This document shows positions 36,901 to 49,400 of a DNA stretch of 64,000 bases, in pieces (position 1 is the first letter of the stretch; every line of letters begins with the position of its first letter). The stretch comes from Aquimarina sp. BL5 (lineage in GTDB: Bacteria; Bacteroidota; Bacteroidia; Flavobacteriales; Flavobacteriaceae), in the NCBI RefSeq assembly GCF_003443675.1, contig NZ_CP031963.1, positions 5,947,238-6,011,237 of the forward strand, in the 5' to 3' direction. A model generated the notes under the pieces. It worked only from the letters and a program-made list of their open reading frames with translations. It was not told where the DNA came from and ran no database searches. The position numbers were made by a program, and so were the translations under genes.

Positions 36901-39900
36901 ATGTTTAAAGTAGTTGGGGCTGGAGAAAATGCTACTTCTTCTGATCCAGAATCAAATCATAAACTCTATAAAACAAACGGTATACTTAGCGACAACGAAG
37001 CCAAATATTTATATGTAAAATTGCCAAAAGAAACAGAAGATATTTCTAATGAACAGTTTAGGGAAAAATATTTAGTGGGAATAGAAGGGAAACCAGTATA
37101 CTTTCGATTTTTAATGAATATGACCAAATCAGCAGCTTCATCCAATAACAATAATAATTATGACTATGTAACGGGGTATTTTGAAATTGATGGAGAAGCA
37201 GAAGTATTTAAAGTAAATAATGATGTTTACGCTGGAATACCGATGAAAAAAGTACTGTTAGAAGGAGGAATAGAAGGAAGAATCAGAAAAGTAAACCCTA
37301 TTTCTAAGGCTGGCTGGTATTTTGGAAGACAATATCTTAATGGACTGATCTATGGACTTAATATGGATCAACGATCAGAAAATTTAGAATCCATTGCCAA
37401 AAATTTAATAACCAGTGTTGCCGCAATGAAAGATTTAATAACTGGTCCTAATAAAAAACTTCGTAGCAACGAATATTTATGTGCGCAGCGTTTTATTCCT
37501 GCAAAATCTTGGATCCGTTTAGGATCGCCAGAGAATAAGTTAGGAGGCGGTGTCCGTGTAAAACAATTGGTAATGAAAGACCAATGGAGTAAGATGGTAG
37601 ACCCTACTATAAATGATAGTAATCAACTAAAATTATATAATAAGGAGTATGGGCAAACCTATACTTATGAATTAGAAGACGGGAGTTCCAGTGGAGTTGC
37701 TACATATGAACCTAATCAGAGTAAGGAGAATCCATTTGTAGAACCTTTTTACAATAAAGCAGAACGCTTAGTGGCTCCACGTGAAGTAAATTATGTGGAG
37801 AAGCCATTTGGAGAAGCATATTTCCCATCAGCTTCAGTAAATTATAGTAGAATAACGGTAAGTAATTTGCAACGTGATGGAATTAAAAAGCATGCAACAG
37901 GAAGAGTAGTTTCGGAATATTTTACTTCCAGAGATTATCCAACGAAAGTAGATTACACAGATATTAGTGCTGATATGGTGACCAATCAAAATGACTTTTT
38001 AAAGAATATGTTGAAAGGTATTCTTGGAGCACCTATTAGTATGGAAACAAAATACACTCTCTCTCAAGGCTTTACGGTTCATACGAATGATATGAATGGT
38101 AAGATGAGATCTCAGAAAGTATATGCAGAAAATGGAGATGTTACAAGAACCCCTAATGCCGAAGAAAAACCAATTTCATCTGTGACGTATGTTTACAGCA
38201 CAGAAGAGGGTGATGATACAAAGCTTAACAATAAATTACCAGTGATCCATAAAAATGGAGAAATTAGTAATGATCGACAAATTGGGGTTGATTATGATGT
38301 GATTAATGATTTTAGGGAAAGTTATTCTAAATCTCAGACACTTGGCTTTAAAGGGAATATTGTAGTACTACAAATAGGGCCACTTCCTGTACCGGTACCT
38401 ATGGTAGTTCCATCCAAAACAACAATAGAGAATGTTGCTCATGCAGCTATTACTACCAAAGCAATTCATACAACTGCAGTATTAAAAGAAAAGATTGCAA
38501 TGGATCTTGGGTCTAAAGTCTCTACAGTTAATGAAGCTTGGGATGCAGAAACAGGGCAAGTATTATTGACTCGTACAGTGAATGAATTTGATGATGAATA
38601 CTTTAATTTTAATTTCCCAGCATATTGGTCTTATGATGGGATGTCACAAGCTTCTAAGAATATAGGGATAACAGGAACATTAATAAACTCAGGACAATTC
38701 TTTACAATCAATGATGCTAAAAAATATTTCACTTTAGGAGATGAAATCATAGCTTCTTATGGATTTGATTATACAGAGCGCCTGTGGGTTGTTGGATTTG
38801 ATAATGCAGGTAATGGAGTTCTTTTAATGGATCGAAACGGAGGTGTTGTGAATAAGTCTGATGGCGTAAATATTGATCAGCCTATTCAATTTAAAATCGT
38901 ACGATCTGGACATCGCAATCAGCAAATGGCAAATATGGGGGCCATTACTATGATGAAAAACCCAATTAAAGATAGTAGCGGAAATTATGTAGAAAAAATA
39001 GATACAACTACTTTTTCTATGGATGCTAATACACCAGCTTCCGATAACTTACGAATTGTTAATTCTAGTGCTGTTGCGTATAAAGATTTCTGGAACTGTC
39101 AGTGCGAAAGTCAATTACCTTTTATAGCAAAAGCTTTAGAAGATAAAACAGAACTAGAAGATGTGTCTCAAGAAGATTATCCTTTTGCGCCAGTACAGTT
39201 TAATCCGTACCTATATAATGCTAAAGGCGAGTGGAGAGCAGAACGATCTTTTGCATATTTAACCGAAAGGACTGATGTAAATGAAGGGAACACATCTTCT
39301 GTAAATACTAGAAGAGAAGGATATTTTAAAGAATTTACCCCTTATTATGCAAAAACAACCGAAGGAGATTGGCAAAAATCTGACAATGCTGATAAAGATT
39401 GGACATTTGCTAGTCAAGTAACTCAATATGGTCCTTATGGAGTAGAATTAGAAAATAGAGATGCACTAAATAGATATTCATCTGCACAATATGGATATAA
39501 TTTCACCTTACCTACTGCCGTAAGTTCTAATAGCCAATATCGGGATATGGGAATGGATAATTTTGAAGATTATGGATATCAGATTAATAGAGAACAATCA
39601 GGCCAGTTTGATTCTGAAGCTCACTTTAATTTTAAGAAAGCGGCAGATGACGACGGAAACCAAGGTATACGCATATCTGAAGAAATATCTCATACAGGAA
39701 GAACAAGTTTATTAGTGCCGGGTAATGAGAAGGCAGAATTGGTACGTCACCTGCAGGGAGAACTAGAACCGGATACGGATTATGATGATGATGGTATTCT
39801 AAATCCAGATGATAAATGTCCTTATGATAAGGGTAGTAATATGGATTATGACGATGATGGTATAGGCGATATATGTGATGATGATCCGGTGCCGATGATT

Positions 39901-40404
39901 ACAATGGCTTCTATAACAGACGATAGAGTTGGAGTTGACTACAGAAGTACACATAATGGTGATGGTAGGTATGAATATTGTTTAGCGAAAAGATCTCGTA
40001 TTACAATACAGGGAAATCCAAATGATATAGTACCATTAGCTGTTTCTCTACTATATAATGACGATAGAGGATGTGCAGCATTTGTAAATGGAGAAATTGC
40101 TGTTACCAATGAAGGTAATACGGTATATAAAGAACTAGAGGTACAATTAGATATTACGGGTAGGGCGATTATCAATTTTGATATTGCTGCCAGAAATAGG
40201 AAAAAACGTAGGAGGGATAATTATGCCAAGGCTGAATTATTTTTATTAAGCAAACAAGATGGAAGTCGAATTAGAGGGGATAAATACTCCGAAATTGTAA
40301 TAGATGTCTTAGCGAATTTAATAAAATGCCCTGGAAACGTACCGGTCAATTATATAGATTATGATGACTATACCTTAACCTGCGTGACCCCTTGTAGACT
40401 TTAG
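33997..40404 (+). CDS. Giant SpvB/RHS-associated exported protein
   Basis: The 2135-residue protein has a signal-like N-terminus (hydrophobic 12-32). The flavobacterial RHS-partner opening follows, at residues 38-110: GTSDMVNLSSGNFNYNIPI, GYPLNLAYDSGV, SWTGLGWNLNIG. This is the start of SpvB/TcdB-type shells that enclose a toxin. The middle 1800 residues are strand-rich and of this family (YDxWGxYKP at about 900). Near residues 1926-1965 are two thrombospondin type 3-like calcium loops (DYDDDGILNPDDKC and DYDDDGIGDICDDD). The C-terminus has a four-Cys region. I infer a secreted or surface partner of the RHS protein at 52623. Confidence 0.75.
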   Translation: MINTIRKSRVTKVIASYLAIQMIIQMAQPMQLFALTSGPSQPEFNSFTPIGTSDMVNLSSGNFNYNIPIMDVGGYPLNLAYDSGVTMDQEASWTGLGWNLNIGQINRQVRGIPDDFKGDLMEYENNMKPNVTVGIHTALDPQVFGIEKPDGVAKPPKPSPDEDPVPTISIGMGINYNNYTGISFKPSFGLNFQLTDNVKVGFEASSSATDGATIAPNVSAKGGSKSIFKGAVGGTLNAGVSYNSNRGLTSFNMSASIDTKPFKVGENTKGKDAENSFSTSGSGSISFTNPTWTPRKRTAFTDINGTVAVSVGGDIWGLDGEFELSAMGSVQKIKDPIRTEKAYGYEFTGFAETNDILDYNREKEQLIGKNTLALPTTTYTYDLYSVQGQGAGGMFRPFRSQVGQINDEFIQDESDSFSLGVEIEPGTGQHVGVNFTTAPSESHTGIWNTKALKHFKQEREDTRKGDEKLDYEPVYFKYIGEPRVDADQQLFTDLGGYDPVMFKIGGSKKSFNKYADNQFLKKTYNADLTQGEYAPLPSFSSKFKRQTRDVRNQNVQKLTKKELKGFYKKEYYNQRVNTNAAAHHTAEIRVQNADGSTYVFGETAYNKVKEEVTFTTDSNTYNCATGLVTYNQGENSTGNSSGIDNFFSGTKTPAYAHTYLLSSVLSSDYEDLSGDGPTDDDLGAYTNFIYTNKEDAYKWRVPYSKAPRQASYDAGLNTSRSDQKGNYIYGEKEIKYIDKIVTKTHVAIFELSPRKDARGAAGKDGGIPSSGSQQMYKINKIRLYSKPEAIAANILDNDTENDLPITAIKTAHFVYDYSQCKNIENNHGETPDEPHELSNQGGKLTLQKVYFTYRESEMGKYTPYTFNYGTGEYVDGKWVQDTKSNPDYNMKSYDIWGNYKPNIDGGCSTIDPITAPEFPYVQQEDQPLQNSYASAWTLTSIDLPSGGRMEMEYETDDYQYVQDRKAMQMFKVVGAGENATSSDPESNHKLYKTNGILSDNEAKYLYVKLPKETEDISNEQFREKYLVGIEGKPVYFRFLMNMTKSAASSNNNNNYDYVTGYFEIDGEAEVFKVNNDVYAGIPMKKVLLEGGIEGRIRKVNPISKAGWYFGRQYLNGLIYGLNMDQRSENLESIAKNLITSVAAMKDLITGPNKKLRSNEYLCAQRFIPAKSWIRLGSPENKLGGGVRVKQLVMKDQWSKMVDPTINDSNQLKLYNKEYGQTYTYELEDGSSSGVATYEPNQSKENPFVEPFYNKAERLVAPREVNYVEKPFGEAYFPSASVNYSRITVSNLQRDGIKKHATGRVVSEYFTSRDYPTKVDYTDISADMVTNQNDFLKNMLKGILGAPISMETKYTLSQGFTVHTNDMNGKMRSQKVYAENGDVTRTPNAEEKPISSVTYVYSTEEGDDTKLNNKLPVIHKNGEISNDRQIGVDYDVINDFRESYSKSQTLGFKGNIVVLQIGPLPVPVPMVVPSKTTIENVAHAAITTKAIHTTAVLKEKIAMDLGSKVSTVNEAWDAETGQVLLTRTVNEFDDEYFNFNFPAYWSYDGMSQASKNIGITGTLINSGQFFTINDAKKYFTLGDEIIASYGFDYTERLWVVGFDNAGNGVLLMDRNGGVVNKSDGVNIDQPIQFKIVRSGHRNQQMANMGAITMMKNPIKDSSGNYVEKIDTTTFSMDANTPASDNLRIVNSSAVAYKDFWNCQCESQLPFIAKALEDKTELEDVSQEDYPFAPVQFNPYLYNAKGEWRAERSFAYLTERTDVNEGNTSSVNTRREGYFKEFTPYYAKTTEGDWQKSDNADKDWTFASQVTQYGPYGVELENRDALNRYSSAQYGYNFTLPTAVSSNSQYRDMGMDNFEDYGYQINREQSGQFDSEAHFNFKKAADDDGNQGIRISEEISHTGRTSLLVPGNEKAELVRHLQGELEPDTDYDDDGILNPDDKCPYDKGSNMDYDDDGIGDICDDDPVPMITMASITDDRVGVDYRSTHNGDGRYEYCLAKRSRITIQGNPNDIVPLAVSLLYNDDRGCAAFVNGEIAVTNEGNTVYKELEVQLDITGRAIINFDIAARNRKKRRRDNYAKAELFLLSKQDGSRIRGDKYSEIVIDVLANLIKCPGNVPVNYIDYDDYTLTCVTPCRL

Positions 40405-40439
40405 ACTGCTGACTCAATTATAAAAAATAAAGTAGATAC

Positions 40440-43400
40440 ATGAAAAATCTAACATATATACAAACAGTACTAATAAAACATTCTTTGATAGTGCTGTTCA
40501 CAATCTTCTACGGTACCCAGTTATTAGCACAAGTATCTCCACAAGAACGTCAAGCGTTAATTGATTTGTATAATGCTACGGATGGTGATAATTGGACCAG
40601 TACTATCAATGGAACAAATCCTTGGTTGGTAAATGATGCTAGTTCGTTGGTGAATACTTGGGGAGGTGTAACCGTAGAAGATAATAAGGTTATAGGAATA
40701 TATCTTTTTGGAGGTGGAGTTGCGGGACAATTACCAAACTCTATAGGAGATTTAGTGCATTTAAGATCATTGGTTATTACAAGAAGTGGTGGGTTAACTG
40801 GAGGGATTCCATCTACTATTGGTAATTTAACACAATTAGAATCCATTAATTTAAGTTCCAATCAATTAACAGAACCGATTCCAGTTGAACTAGGAAATTT
40901 GACAAAGCTTACTGGCATAAATTTATATAGAAATCGAATTACGGGAACGATTCCTTCCTCACTGGGTAATCTGATTAATCTAATAGGTTTAACACTTGGA
41001 GAGAATGCTTTATCAGGTTCAATACCATCAGAATTAGGTAATTTAACAAATTTAACTGGTTTAAATCTATTTCAAAATCAACTTACTGGAACCATCCCTT
41101 CTTCAATTGGTAATCTTACAAATCTAACTTCCTTAGCGCTTGCTCGTAATGGTCTTACAGGAGGAATACCTATTAGTATTGTTAATTTAACAAAAATAAC
41201 AGGGTTGGATTTAAGTTCTAATAAGCTTTCTGATCCCATTCCTCCTGAACTAGGAAACATGACGAATTTAACAGGTCTTAATTTATATAGAAATAGAATT
41301 ACGGGATCCATTCCTAAAGAGCTAGCAAATCTTACTAACTTGGTTGGTTTAACCTTAGGTGAAAATGCCTTAACCGGTTCTATACCTCCAGAATTGGGTA
41401 GTTTAACAAATCTTACTGGCTTAAATTTATTTCAAAATCAGCTTACAGGTTCTATTCCACCAGAATTAGGAAATTTACAAAACTTAGTGGGCTTAACGTT
41501 AGGTAGAAATAGTTTGACAGGGCCAATCCCTGCAGCTTTAGGAAATCTTACGAATCTTGAAAGCCTTGATTTAGGAACTAATAGACTAACAAGTATAGCT
41601 CCAGAATTAGGAAATCTAACCAAACTAAAAAGTCTGATACTTTATATCAATCAGATTACTAGCCCAATCCCTTCTGAAATAGGAAATCTTACCAATTTAG
41701 AAACCTTTACCGTAGAAAGAAATGCTATAACGGGTTCTATACCTTCCGAATTAGGAAATTTAAAAAAGTTAAAGTCCTTAAGTTTTAGCAGAAACCAACT
41801 AACTGGATCCATTCCAGAAAGTATAGGACAGCTAACAGATCTGCAAGGCTTAGGAGTTTCTTATAATAATCTTTCAGGTAAAGTTCCTTCTGGTTTAGCC
41901 ACTATTGTTTCCAATGGTGTTTTAAAGGGATTAGGGTTGGAAAGAAATAAATTTGTTTTCAGTGATTTCGAAGCAGAATTTCAGACATATAGAAATGATT
42001 TAACGAACTTTAATTATTTATTACAAGATAAAGTAGACGAGGTAGAAACACTTTCAGTATCTCAGAATGAAAGTATTACTTTAACTAGTTTGGCATTAAC
42101 CAGCCCAAATAATAGTTATCAGTGGTTTAAAAATAATGTTGCCATTCCAGGAGCTACCAATAAAGATCTAGTAATTGCTAATGCCACAGATTCAGACGCA
42201 GGTGTATATCATTTTACAGCCACTAATAGCATAATAACAGATCTTACACTAACACGTAATTCTATCACAGTAGAGATAGGTTGCGGAGTATCTGCTTCAG
42301 AGAAACAAGCATTAATAGATTTATATAATAGTACCGATGGAGTAAATTGGCGTTATAGTACTAATTGGTTAACAGACGCTCCAGTTTGTGATTGGTATGG
42401 CGTTACTGTTAGTAACGGAAAAGTAACAAAACTAAGTCTAGCACTTAATGGAGTGGCGGGCCCATTACCTAATAATTTTAGTGATTTAATTCATTTAGAA
42501 AGTGTCACTTTTGAGAGAAATGCACTTACTGGTACGATTCCTTCTTCTATAGGTAATATGACCAACCTTACCTTTTTACATTTAGGTTCCAACCAATTAA
42601 CAGGAGAGATCCCGGCATCAATCGGTAATCTTACTAACTTAACCGCTTTAAGTTTATATAGAAATGGCTTGACAGGTTCAATTCCTTCGGAATTAGGAAA
42701 TCTTACCAATTTAGAAACCCTTCATTTGTTTAGTAATGGACTTACAGGAGTGATTCCAGCTTCTTTTGGTAATCTTACTAAGTTAAAAATCCTTATGTTA
42801 TATATTAATAGGCTCGAGGGACCATTACCAAGCGAATTAGGTAATTTATCTGCGCTTGAAAACTTAAGCTTTGAGCGAAATGTTATAACTGGACCGATCC
42901 CAACTTCTTTTGGAAATTTAATTTCTTTAAAGGAGTTAAACCTTGGGAATAATCAATTAAGTGGAAGTATACCGTCTGAATTAGGTAATTTATCTAGTCT
43001 TATAGGGTTAAGATTATTTTGGAATAGATTAGAAGGAGAAATTCCTTCAGAGCTTTCGAATATTTCTAACTTAGAAATTATTAGTTTAACCAGAAATTTA
43101 TTAAGTGGAGAAATTCCATCATCTTTAGGTGCTATTACAAGCCTAAAGTTATTGGATGTTAGTATTAATAATATCACAGGTACAGTTCCAGCCTCTATTG
43201 GTCAATTAACAAACTTAAATCATTTAGGACTAACACAGAACAAACTTTCAGGAAGAATACCACCAGAATTAAGGGCATTAGCTACTTCAGATGTTCTTAA
43301 TGTACTAGGGCTTCAACAAAATAATTTTGTGTTTAGCGATTTTGAAACAGAATTTCAGACGTATCAAAATGATTTAACGACTTTTAATTACTTATTACAA

Positions 43401-46400
43401 GATAAAGTAGACGAGGTAGAAACACTTTCAGTATCTCAAAATGAAAGTATTACCTTATCAAGCACTGCATTAACCAGCCCAAATAATAGTTATCAGTGGT
43501 TTAAAAATAATGTTGCCATTCCAGGAGCTACAAATAAAGATCTAGTAATTGCTAATGCTACAGATTCGGACGCAGGTGTATATCATTTTACAGCCACTAA
43601 TAGCATAATAACAGATCTTACACTAACACGTAATTCTATCACAGTAGAGATAGGTTGTGGAGTATCTGCTTCAGAGAAACAAGCATTAATAGATTTATAT
43701 AATAGTACCGATGGAGTAAATTGGCGTTATAGTACTAATTGGTTAACAGACGCTCCAGTTTGTGATTGGTATGGCGTTACTGTTAGTAACGGGAAAGTGA
43801 CAAAACTAAGTCTAGCACTTAATGGAGTAGCGGGTCCATTACCTAATAATTTTAGTGATTTAATTCATTTAGAAAGTGTCACTTTCGAGAGAAATGCACT
43901 TACTGGTGCGATTCCTTCTTCTATAGGTAATATGACCAATCTTACCTTTTTACATTTAGGTTCCAACCAATTAACAGGAGAGATCCCGACATCAATCGGT
44001 AATCTTACTAACTTAACCGCTTTAAGTTTATATAGAAATGGCTTGACAGGTTCAATTCCTTCGGAATTAGGAAATCTTACCAATTTAGAAACCCTTCATT
44101 TGTTTAGTAATGGACTTACAGGAGTGATTCCAGCTTCTTTTGGTAATCTTACTAAGTTAAAAATCCTTATGTTATATATTAATAGGCTCGAGGGACCATT
44201 ACCAAGCGAATTAGGTAATTTATCTGCGCTTGAAAACTTAAGCTTTGAGCGAAATGTTATAACTGGACCGATCCCAACTTCTTTTGGAAATTTAATTTCT
44301 TTAAAGGAGTTAAACCTTGGGAATAATCAATTAAGTGGAAGTATACCGTCTGAATTAGGTAATTTATCTAGTCTTATAGGGTTAAGATTATTTTGGAATA
44401 GATTAGAAGGAGAAATTCCTTCAGAGCTTTCGAATATTTCTAACTTAGAAATTATTAGTTTAACCAGAAACTTGTTAACTGGAGAAATCCCATCATCTTT
44501 AGGTACTATTACAAGCCTAAAGTTATTAGATGTTAGTATTAATAATATCACAGGTACAGTTCCAGCCTCCATTGGTCAATTAACAAACTTAAATCATTTA
44601 GGACTAACACAGAACAAACTTTCAGGAAGAATACCACCAGAATTAGAGTCATTAACTACTTCAGATGTTCTTAATGTACTAGGGCTTCAACAAAATAATT
44701 TTGTGTTTAGCGATTTCGAAACAGAATTTCAGACATATAAAAACGATTTAACGACTTTTAATTACTTATTACAAGATAAAGTAGACGAGGTAGAAACACT
44801 TTCGGTTACAGAAAATGGCACGATTACATTAACAAGCACAGCATTAACGAGTCCTAACAATAGCTACCAATGGTATAGGGATGGAGTTTTAATTCCAGGA
44901 GCAATCAACAAAGATTTAGTAATTACTAATGCTAAAGAATCTGATGCTGGAATATATCACTTTACAGCTACTAATAGTATAGTTACTGATCTTACTTTAG
45001 AGCGCAATCCGATAACATTAACAGTAGAAGAAAATATCTGCGGAGTTTCTGAATCAGAAAAGCAGGCATTATTAGATCTGTATAACGCTACCAATGGAGA
45101 TAGTTGGAGTAATACATTAGCTAGTAATAAGCCTTGGGATGAAAATATATCTGTTTGCGACTGGTATGGAGTAACGGTTGTAGATGGTAAGGTAGTAGGG
45201 TTAAATTTGGAAAATAATGTAGTTAGTGGTACTATTCCTTCTTCGATTAGTAATTTGATATACCTAACTAATTTAGATCTGAACACCAATGCATTAATAG
45301 GAGAAATTCCATCTTCTATGGGAGCCTTGTTAGAATTGACATATTTATCAATGCATCATAATAGTTTAACAGGTAATTTACCTCCCTCGCTAGGTAGTCT
45401 ATCGAATCTTACTGTTATGGATTTAGGTTTCAATGTATTACAAGGGCCTATTCCTATTGCATTTTGTAATCTATCTAATTTAGAAATACTAAACTTATCG
45501 AATAATCAATTATCAGGATCTATACCAAAGGAATTAGGAATTCTTAAAAAGTTAAGAAGGATTAACCTACAGTATAATTTCTTTACTAATGTAATTCCTT
45601 CTCAATTAGTAAGTCTATCTAATTTAGAATATTTAGCGCTAAATAATAATATATTATCTGGAGTTATTCCATTCACTGCAACTGAGTTTAGTAGACTTGA
45701 ATCTTTTTTGTTTGAGAACAATAAATTTATCTTTTCTGATTTTGAGAATAAACATATAGGATATAAGGATTTTATAAATACGATATATCAGTATAGTCCT
45801 CAGGCTAAAACAGATGCTGTAGAAACTAAAACAGTAACAACTGGTAATACTATAACATTGACGACTGTGTTATCGAGCGAAAATAATAATTATCAGTGGT
45901 TCAAAGGAGATGTATTGATACCATCAGCTACCTCCAGAGAATATAGTATTACAAACGCAACTATAGAGGATGCAGGAGACTATTATTTTAAGGCTACTAA
46001 TAATGTTATTGACGGGTTAACTTTAGAGCGCAATGTAGTGACGCTTAATGTTGTAAATAATTGCGAGGTTAGTACTACAGAACGTCAGGCCCTAGAAGCT
46101 TTGTACACCAGTACAAATGGTACGAACTGGACCAATACATTAGCAGAAAATCAATCTTGGCTTATTAACGATTCTGATTCTGCTATTTGTGATTGGTATG
46201 GGGTTGTTGTAGAAGATAATAAAGTGGTAGAATTAAATCTTTCTAATAACAACTTGCAGGGTATTCTTCCAGACATATTTAATGGATTACCATATCTCAA
46301 AAAAATTCGTTTTGATGGGAATATATTAAGTGGAGAAATCCCTGTTTCTTTCTCGGCAATAGCTGGATTAGATATTTTAGCCATAGAGAATAACCGTTTT

Positions 46401-49400
46401 ATCTTCAGTGATATAGAAACAGGTTCCGATAATTATGTGCTTAAGTTGGGGAATGAGTTTACATATATTCCTCAGGATATGGTGGATGACGAAAATACCG
46501 TTAGGGTAACTCAGGGTGAGTCAGTAACATTAACTACAATACAATTAACAAGTAATGCCAATACATACCAATGGTTTAAAAACGGCTTACCAATAGATGG
46601 CGCTACAAATAAAGAATATACGATTACCAATGCTACAATAGAGGATCAAGCAGTTTATTTCTTTGAAGCTACGAATACTATAGTTGATGATTTGATCCTA
46701 ATGCGGAGAGCTATAAAAATAGAAGTAGTTGAAGAAGGAGATACCTGTAGAGTTTCAGAGTCAGAAAAGCAAGCATTAATAGATTTATACAATAGTACCA
46801 ATGGACCAAATTGGACGAATAATACCAATTGGTTAACAGATGCGCCAGTCTGTGATTGGTATGGGGTTACGGTTGTTGAAGGTAAAGTAATTTCATTAAG
46901 TTTAGTAAATAATAATTTGGATGGAATACTAACACCTAGTATTTCTAATTTAAATTTACTGACAGAATTGATCTTAAATTCTAATCGAAAACTTTTAGGA
47001 AGTTTACCGTTAGAATTAATGGAGATGATTAATTTAGAAAGATTAGCACTATCATCCTGTAATTTATCTGGCAATATCCCTGAGGAAATAGGGAACCTTC
47101 TTAATCTTGAAGAATTGTATTTAGGATATAATAATTTTTCGGGAACTATCCCTTTGAATATTAGTATTCTGAGTAAGCTTAGGGTTCTTGCTATAAATTC
47201 AAATGATATAGAAGGTACTATCCCTGATACTATAAATAATTTATCGAACCTTGAAACCTTAGATTTATTTAGTAATGAGTTAGAAGGTCAAATACCCGAT
47301 TCTATTGTCGACTTAGTTAATCTTAAATTATTAAGATTGTTTTCCAATAAATTGGAAGGGATTATACCTGAACAAATAGGTAAGTTAATTAACTTAAACC
47401 AATTGCAATTAGGTAATAACCGACTTGTAGGTACAATACCGGTTGGTATAACGAATTTATTAGAGTTAACTAATTTTAATATTTTTAATAATCAAATAGA
47501 AGGAACCATACCTGCTGATATAGGTAACTTAAGTTTGTTGACTGAGCTTGTACTTGCTCAGAACAAGTTAGAAGGCACTATTCCTGATAGTATCTCTAAC
47601 CTCCAAGAATTGTCGAATCTTAATATTTATTCAAATTCACTTAATGGTAAAATACCATCTGGATTGACATCCCTTTTAAATTGGACACACTTTCTTTTTT
47701 CTTCAAATAATTTTGTATTTAGTGATTTTGAGAATGAACATGTCTCCTATACCAATCAAATTGCAAATCAATATGCATATTTTCCTCAGAAAAAAGTAGA
47801 TGAAATAGAGACTAAATCAATTGTAAGTGGACAATCAGTAACCTTAACAAGTAATGATTTAACAAGCACTAATAATCGTTACCAATGGTTTAAAACAGTC
47901 AACGGTAGTACTACAGAGATTCCAGGAGCGACTAATAAGGAGTATACCATAGAAAATGTAGCAGAGACAGATGCAGGAATCTATCATTTTACAGCTACCA
48001 ATAGTATTGTAACCGATCTTACGTTAACACGTAATCCAATTACCTTAGAAGTTTTAGAGGCTGGCGCTTGCGCAGTATCTGATGAAGATAGACAGGCGTT
48101 GATTGATTTTTATCAAACGACTAATGGTGATGCTTGGGTAAATACGGTTAATGGCTCACAACCCTGGTTAATAAATGATCCGACCTCTAAAGTGTGTGAT
48201 TGGTTTGGAGTAACCATAAGTTCTGATTATAAAGTAGAGAGTATTCAATTACCTGGTAACAATCTTAGAGGAGAGATACCAACTTCGTTAGAGGTATTAA
48301 AGGATCTTAAAGTATTGGATTTATCGCAGAATAGTATGATTGGTGAAATTCCTGTAATATTAGGTAATATGCCAAACCTAGAAAGCTTGAATCTTAGAGA
48401 AAATGTATTAGTTGGTGCGATACCAGAAGCAATTACTAATATAACAAGTTTACAAACCTTAGATCTAGGATTGAACCGTTTTTCTTCAGTGATTCCAACA
48501 ACCATTGGAGAATTGCAGGCACTTACATATCTAGATTTGAGTGAGAATAAACTTGAAGGAACTATTCCAGAAAGTCTATATACTTCTTTATCATTGGAAG
48601 TAATCAAATTCCAAAAAAATAATCTAAGTGGAGGTGTTTCAGGTAGTATAGGTGACCTAGTGAACTTAGAAGTGTTCTGGTTATCAGAAAATAATTTTTC
48701 GGGAGCTATTCCTTCATCTATTACTTCGATACCAGGATTATATAATGTGCATTTGGATGCGAATGCTTTTGGTAGTGATTTACCTTTACTGATACCAAAC
48801 TTTGCTTTAGCAAATACAGAGGTACAAATAAATAGCAACCGTTTTGTATTTAGTGATTTCGAAAATGAACACCCTCAGTATAGAGATAATTTAACTAATT
48901 ATACCTATATACCGCAAGCTAAAGTAGACCGAGTAGAAACAATCATAGTAGAATTAGGTGGAAGTGCGAGGTTATTTACTGATGATCTTACAAGCCCTAA
49001 TAATATGTATCGATGGTATAAAGGTCAAGACTTCTTTGTAGAAACACAATTACGAGAAATTACTATTGATAATATTACAGAAGCAGATTTAGGAGACTAT
49101 TATTTTGTAGCTACTAATAGCACTATCGAAGGACTGGTACTAGAGAGAAATAGAATCACGTTAAAGTTAAGAGATATTACCCCCCCGGATGGAGGAGATT
49201 GTGATATATTAGAAGGAGTTGTTGATGGTAGTTTCGAAAATTGTTATGATAGTTCAGGTATTATAGGTACTACTACACAAAATAATGATCTTAGTTGTAG
49301 TGGTTTTGATACTCCAGGAAATTTTATGTACACCTGGAAAATTGATCCAAATAATCAGGGAACTTCGGGTGGAATTTTGAGTTTAGTTCAGGAATCACCA

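Noticed and set aside
42021..44810. Possible CRISPR array or insertion-sequence duplication in the LRR repeats
   Set aside because: The repeat period is 1374 bp and fully coding; there are no short repeats with spacers, no transposase and no terminal inverted repeats.
48245..48838. A 197-codon open frame on the minus strand inside the LRR gene
   Set aside because: It is the shadow of repetitive LRR codons; the plus frame is continuous, has a signal peptide and shows clear domains. The antisense translation has no recognisable motif.
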